DNA from: Streptomyces sp. NBC_01775
Lineage (GTDB): Bacteria; Actinomycetota; Actinomycetes; Streptomycetales; Streptomycetaceae
DNA: 64,000 nt
Reading direction: 5' to 3'
Assembly: GCF_035917675.1 (NCBI RefSeq)
Contig: NZ_CP109104.1
Coordinates: 4,898,001 to 4,962,000, forward strand
Part shown: piece by piece, positions 63,881-64,000 of the stretch
Numbering within the stretch: the stretch's first letter is position 1
How the letters are laid out: every line of letters begins with the position of its first letter
The notes under the pieces: model-generated
Told to the model about the DNA's origin: nothing
Seen by the model: the letters and a program-made list of their open reading frames with translations, nothing else
The model's database searches: none
Program-made: the position numbers and the translations under genes

Positions 63881-64000
63881 CCCGCCCCCACCCTTCCGGG
63901 CCTTTCCGCCTCCTCCCGTGGCCCGCCCCCTTCCCTTCCCTCCTCTCCCGCGGCACTTACCTCCCCCCGAGGCCTCCCCGAGGCCTCCCCGGCCCTTCCC

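Overview
The window is chromosomal DNA from a Streptomyces-type actinomycete. The evidence is very high GC, codons almost always ending in G or C, frequent GTG starts, many 1-4 base stop/start overlaps, rare TTA codons, a Streptomyces-style c-di-AMP riboswitch before a secreted peptidase, and two copies of a common Streptomyces intergenic repeat. I see no tRNA, rRNA, CRISPR array, integrase or transposase.

Layout. 1-2.2 kb holds a partial UvrA-like gene and the relics of a TgmA/TgmC-type graspetide (ATP-grasp RiPP) locus that has lost its maturase. 2.2-5.6 kb carries a photolyase, an ArsR-like regulator with a TTA codon, and a secreted protein. 5.7-14.7 kb is a membrane/redox/glycan block: a polytopic membrane protein, a membrane-tethered YedY-like molybdoenzyme, a methyltransferase, two glycosyltransferase-type enzymes, a two-component system and a sugar-nucleotide epimerase. 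15-29 kb is housekeeping and accessory metabolism: a TIGR03086 protein, a TetR/aldo-keto reductase pair with a clear operator, hydrolases, an SDR beside a sigma-factor relic, a luciferase-like monooxygenase, a DMT exporter, a PEP-mutase-like enzyme, and a ROK/MFS pair with a palindromic site. 29.2-33.1 kb is an ECF sigma factor, a transmembrane Ser/Thr kinase and a DUF4232 lipoprotein.

33.2-43.4 kb is the most interesting region. It combines three P450s, a Nudix hydrolase, a protein with squalene-cyclase-type repeats and a DXDD class II terpene cyclase motif, an acyl carrier protein, a ketosynthase with an intact Cys-His-His triad, and a WS/DGAT-type acyltransferase with HHxxxDG. I infer a biosynthetic cluster in which a cyclised isoprenoid is dephosphorylated, oxidised and acylated from a carrier-bound acyl chain. 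I do not recognise it as a characterised pathway.

43.5-48.8 kb returns to common genes: a SpoIIE-type phosphatase, the riboswitch and M23 peptidase, an aldo-keto reductase and an F420-type oxidoreductase. 48.9-53.9 kb is a lower-GC restriction island: an AspBHI-like modification-dependent endonuclease, a C5-cytosine methyltransferase, Vsr, a NaeI-family endonuclease, and an unrecognised or decaying ORF. 54-64 kb holds a PrsW protease, TrmB, an LhgO-like oxidase, an HTH/TPR-type regulator, a 1 kb gene-poor gap with a very strong hairpin, and an asparagine-synthase-like protein.
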